Positions 7,259 to 9,625 of a stretch of 9,625 nt of DNA are shown here, in pieces (position 1 is the first letter of the stretch; each line of letters starts with the position of its first letter). A program made the position numbers and the translations under genes. This DNA is from an uncultured Persicitalea sp. (GTDB lineage: Bacteria > Bacteroidota > Bacteroidia > Cytophagales > Spirosomataceae), in NCBI GenBank assembly GCA_950075905.1, contig CATMVR010000126.1, forward strand, positions 1 through 9,625, written 5' to 3'. Under the pieces are notes generated by a model that saw only the letters and a list, made by a program, of their open reading frames with translations, searched no databases and was not told the origin of the DNA.

Positions 7259-7286
7259 CCCGGCAGCAATCCTTGCCGTTCCGGGC
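7258..7286 (+). other. Hairpin in the leader of the GNAT gene
   Basis: GCCCGG (7258-7263) pairs with CCGGGC (7281-7286). Inside, GCAA (7266-7269) can pair with TTGC (7273-7276) around a TCC loop. An alternative inner stem is CGGCA (7261-7265) with TGCCG (7274-7278). The structure ends 26 bp before the ATG. Only a weak T tract follows (GATTTTACC), so it is not a convincing terminator. It could be a leader structure or a leftover terminator of the gene upstream. Confidence 0.35.
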
Positions 7287-7312
7287 GGATTTTACCAAAA
7301 AAACCAACAACA

Positions 7313-7750
7313 ATGCCCACTGTACTTGACGCTGTAACAACCCGGGAAATTATCATTTCGGATACCAGAGAACTGACCCTGGAAGATGTATTGCCGCTAT
7401 ACGAAGCCAACGAATGGAGCGCTGCCGGAAAGCCCGCCGAACTTCTGAACGGCCTTCGCAACTCCCACTCGCTTTTTACCGCCTGGGAGGGCGATACGCT
7501 GGTAGGATTGGGTAATGCCATTTCCGATGGGTACCTGGTAGTGTACTACCCCCACTTTCTGGTGCATCCTGAGTACCAGGGACGGGGTATCGGTATTCGG
7601 TTGCTGGAAAAAATGCAGGAAAAGTACGGTCATTTTCACATGCAGGTACTTACCGCCGACGCCGATACGGTAGAGTTTTACAAAAAAATTGGTTTCAAGC
7701 GCGCCGGCGAAACCAAGTCGATGTGGATTTACGAAGGAAACGAACACTAA
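7313..7750 (+). CDS. GNAT family N-acetyltransferase
   Basis: This predicts a 145-aa cytoplasmic acetyltransferase that would transfer an acetyl group from acetyl-CoA to an amine. Motif A is visible as LVHPEYQGRGIG (83-94), with the CoA pyrophosphate-binding Q-G-R-G-I-G loop at 89-94. Motif B appears as AVEFY-like TVEFYKKIGFKRAGET (119-134), the usual C-terminal strand and helix. The length fits a single GNAT domain. The N-terminal half contains the expected ENEWSAAGKP-like helix region (LYEANEWSAAGKP, 29-41), which in related short GNATs lines the acceptor site. The substrate cannot be assigned. The frame is open upstream to a TTG at 7175, but the ATG at 7313 gives a normal-length domain and follows an A/C-rich leader. 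It lies 164 bp after the small membrane-protein gene and appears to have its own promoter. A strong hairpin follows the stop codon. Confidence 0.92.
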   Translation: MPTVLDAVTTREIIISDTRELTLEDVLPLYEANEWSAAGKPAELLNGLRNSHSLFTAWEGDTLVGLGNAISDGYLVVYYPHFLVHPEYQGRGIGIRLLEKMQEKYGHFHMQVLTADADTVEFYKKIGFKRAGETKSMWIYEGNEH

Positions 7751-7776
7751 TTCTGATTCCATTTGAACCAAAATCA

Positions 7777-7804
7777 AAGAGGCTGCCCCGAAAGGCAGCC
7801 TCTT
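7777..7804. terminator. Bidirectional rho-independent terminator between convergent genes
   Basis: AAGAGGCTGCC (7777-7787) and GGCAGCCTCTT (7794-7804) form a perfect 11-bp stem with a CCGAAA loop, 26 bp after the GNAT stop codon and 34 bp from the stop of the convergent barrel gene. On the - strand the stem is followed by a T-rich tail (rc of 7760-7776), as expected for ending the barrel transcript. On the + strand the tail is only TT, so termination of the GNAT transcript may be less efficient. Confidence 0.85.
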
Positions 7805-7838
7805 GCTGTGTATAGTATAGTATACAGGGTTTGGTTGT

Positions 7839-9625
7839 TCAATTGGGCCGGAATCCTCCGCCGCCTTCTCCGCGCGGACCGCCCCACTCCCGCCGGCGCT
7901 CGGGCTCGGGTGCCGGAGCCTTGCCAAAGTTGCGCAGCGTGTAGGTAAAGGTCAGCATGCCGTACTGGGTCAGTACCCGGCTGGTGACGTCTTCCACGTA
8001 AGTTTCGGTCACGTTGCGGTTGATACTGTTGTTCTGAGCCAGAATGTCGAATATGGTCAGTTTCAGTTCGCCCCGGTTTTCTTTCATAAATTTCTTGCCC
8101 AGGCTGGCATTCCAGAGCGTAAAGTTCTGGTTGAAGCCGGCCCCCAGGCCGCGGTACGACTGGTTGGTTACGTCGGTTTGGAGCACAAAGCCTTTGCCAA
8201 AAATCCAGTTGACCCGAGCCGAAGATAACTGTGAAAAGTAGTTGCTGTTGAGCTGAGGCTGCACGCTGTTGCGAACAATGTTGTAATTGCCATTGAAAGA
8301 AAGCGTAAAATCTACCTTGGGGCTAATGTTGCTGCTCAACACAATCCCCTGGCTCAGGGCGTAGTTGGTCGAGGTATTGAGCCGCTGGTTGATCAGGCCC
8401 GGCAATTGGGTCAGGTTGACGCCGCTGTTCAGGTTGAGGTTTAATTTCAGGGCTTTGATGGGCGAGCCGTAGTTGGCAAATGTCCGTACCGACCAGTTGC
8501 CATCGAGGTTGACGGGCGTCGTCAGCTGCGCGCCGCGTTCCAGCACAATGCCGTTGGGCAGGGTAGTGGGCTGCTGAGCCACGAAAGTAGAGTTGGTAAT
8601 GCTGTTGGCGGTATAGTTGACCGAGCTGTATATAAAGAAGTTACGGCCCAGCTTGGAGTCGGAGGCAGAGTACCGCAGGCTTGCTCTGTGAGCGTACTCC
8701 TGTTTCAGATTAGGATTACCGGCCGTCAGGAAGAGTGGGTTGCTATTATTGACCACATTCTGCAACTGCGTGATGGAGGGCTCGTTGGTGGATGTACGGT
8801 AAAACAGCCGCAGGTTTTTACCCTCCGACGGGCGGAACATCAGGAAGGCATTGGGCAGCAGGTTGGTAAAGGCCTGGTCTACCTCATTGACCCGCGGAAA
8901 CAACTGCTGACTGTACAGCCCGGCCCGCTGGAAGTCTACGCCTACCGAGCCGGTGAGGGTTTTCTTGCTTCCCCGCAGCGACACCCCGGCGCGTTGCGTG
9001 AGGTACTGGTTGTCGAAGGTATTGGAGAGTATCGTATCCAGGCGGGCGTATTGCAGCTCGCTGTTGACGTAGTGGTAGGTTTCGTTTTTGGAATTGCTGT
9101 TACTCAGCGATACGTTGTAGTTCAGCTGCATCTGAATCGTCTTCGTCAGGGGCTCGGTGTAATTGAGGCTGGCACCTAACCGGATATTATCCGAGTAGGT
9201 ATCCGACTGCTGATCGATGGTGTCGTTGGGTACGCGGCCCGTGGTATAAAACTCATTGAGCGCATACAGGGTACCGTTACCGTTGCGGTTGCTAAAATTG
9301 GACGACAGGTTGGCCGACAGCGTGCGGCCTTGTTTGGCAAAACGGTGCCGCCACAGCAGCGAGCTGTTGGAGCTGATGGCCGTGGTTTCGTTGAACTGCG
9401 TGTTATTGGTCCGGTTCAGCAGCGTGCCGCTCGCCAGAGTGGTAGCGCCCACGCGCAGGGTATTGGAGGTGTTGTTTTGCCAGCTAACGCCGGGCGTAAA
9501 AATGATGGAGTTGTTTTTGTTGAGGGTATACTCCATACGGAAGTTGACCCGGTGGTTGAGGTTGGTGTTTCCGTAGGTGTTTTGCTCGCCGTAGAACTGA
9601 TTGCCCGTTCCGCCGCTCAGGAAAG
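7839..9625 (-). CDS. Outer-membrane beta-barrel protein (TonB-receptor-like, OMP_b-brl_3 type), C-terminal part
   Basis: The frame is open from the TGA at 7839-7841 to the right edge, giving at least 594 residues; the N-terminus is missing. Family members are usually 800-950 aa, with an N-terminal CarboxypepD_reg-like domain and a plug-like segment, neither visible here. The visible part alternates polar and hydrophobic/aromatic residues in many short strands separated by Asn/Ser/Thr-rich loops. It includes the typical motif TAGNPNLKQEYAHRASLRY (NPNLKQE near nt 8697-8717). The last strand, GMLTFTYTLRNFG, is followed by an unusual Pro/Arg/Gly-rich tail (APEPERRREWGGPRGEGGGG). The protein should sit in the outer membrane, but import or another function is not shown by the sequence. 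The ATG at 9536 (MEYTLNK) is internal, since barrel-like sequence continues upstream (FYGEQNTYGNTNLNHRVNF). Confidence 0.9.
   Translation of the reverse strand, partial: FLSGGTGNQFYGEQNTYGNTNLNHRVNFRMEYTLNKNNSIIFTPGVSWQNNTSNTLRVGATTLASGTLLNRTNNTQFNETTAISSNSSLLWRHRFAKQGRTLSANLSSNFSNRNGNGTLYALNEFYTTGRVPNDTIDQQSDTYSDNIRLGASLNYTEPLTKTIQMQLNYNVSLSNSNSKNETYHYVNSELQYARLDTILSNTFDNQYLTQRAGVSLRGSKKTLTGSVGVDFQRAGLYSQQLFPRVNEVDQAFTNLLPNAFLMFRPSEGKNLRLFYRTSTNEPSITQLQNVVNNSNPLFLTAGNPNLKQEYAHRASLRYSASDSKLGRNFFIYSSVNYTANSITNSTFVAQQPTTLPNGIVLERGAQLTTPVNLDGNWSVRTFANYGSPIKALKLNLNLNSGVNLTQLPGLINQRLNTSTNYALSQGIVLSSNISPKVDFTLSFNGNYNIVRNSVQPQLNSNYFSQLSSARVNWIFGKGFVLQTDVTNQSYRGLGAGFNQNFTLWNASLGKKFMKENRGELKLTIFDILAQNNSINRNVTETYVEDVTSRVLTQYGMLTFTYTLRNFGKAPAPEPERRREWGGPRGEGGGGFRPN

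Noticed and set aside
7809..7826. TGTATA-GTATAG-TATACA inverted repeat with tandem TATAG units just after the terminator
   Set aside because: It is short and low-complexity, in an 88-bp gap between convergent genes, with no promoter role apparent and no second copy in the window.
7839..9536. Long - strand frame taken as a complete gene starting at the ATG at 9536
   Set aside because: Barrel-like sequence continues in frame to the window edge and no signal peptide follows that ATG, so it is an internal methionine.
1..9625. CRISPR array, tRNA, transposon ends, phage or defence genes
   Set aside because: I read both strands for spaced direct repeats, cloverleaf-like stems with CCA, terminal inverted repeats and hallmark protein motifs, and found none.

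Overview
The window looks like ordinary chromosome from an aerobic Bacteroidota bacterium, most likely of the Cytophagales (Spirosoma/Dyadobacter-like). This rests on gene content: an OMP_b-brl_3-type outer-membrane beta-barrel protein, a DUF1501 protein, a secreted sulfatase, and an SBBP-repeat lipoprotein. It also rests on starts that lack clear Shine-Dalgarno sequences and on signal peptides ending in A-x-A/AQ. The assignment is an inference; no rRNA or other marker gene is present. Coding DNA is moderately GC-rich, and one long intergenic stretch (4847-5251) is strongly AT-rich.

Layout, left to right. The 3' part of a DUF1501 gene (+) converges on a type I sulfatase gene (-). About 0.2 kb of non-coding DNA separates the sulfatase start from a divergent gene for a secreted alpha/beta hydrolase (+). 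That gene converges on a DUF2254 membrane-protein gene (-). An AT-rich intergenic region of about 0.4 kb follows. Then come three + strand genes: a lipoprotein with seven SBBP repeats, a small four-helix membrane protein, and a GNAT acetyltransferase. A strong hairpin at 7777-7804 lies between the GNAT gene and the convergent 3' end of a large outer-membrane beta-barrel gene (-), which runs off the right edge.

Nearly every gene is its own transcription unit, with alternating orientation and no tight operon. Five products are envelope-directed: secreted sulfatase, secreted hydrolase, lipoprotein, inner-membrane DUF2254 protein and outer-membrane barrel. DUF1501 proteins are also usually exported, but its N-terminus is outside the window. 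The DUF1501 protein and the sulfatase belong to the same alkaline-phosphatase-like fold group and sit 29 bp apart tail to tail. That fits turnover of sulfated or phosphorylated extracellular substrates, but no polysaccharide-utilisation locus (SusC/D, glycoside hydrolases) is visible.

I found no CRISPR array, tRNA, rRNA, transposase, phage gene, toxin-antitoxin pair or defence system, and no convincing new multi-gene system. The points most worth a second look are the seven-fold, evenly spaced SBBP repeat with an apparent circular closure, a terminator-like hairpin with no gene upstream of it, and a hairpin in the leader of the GNAT gene.
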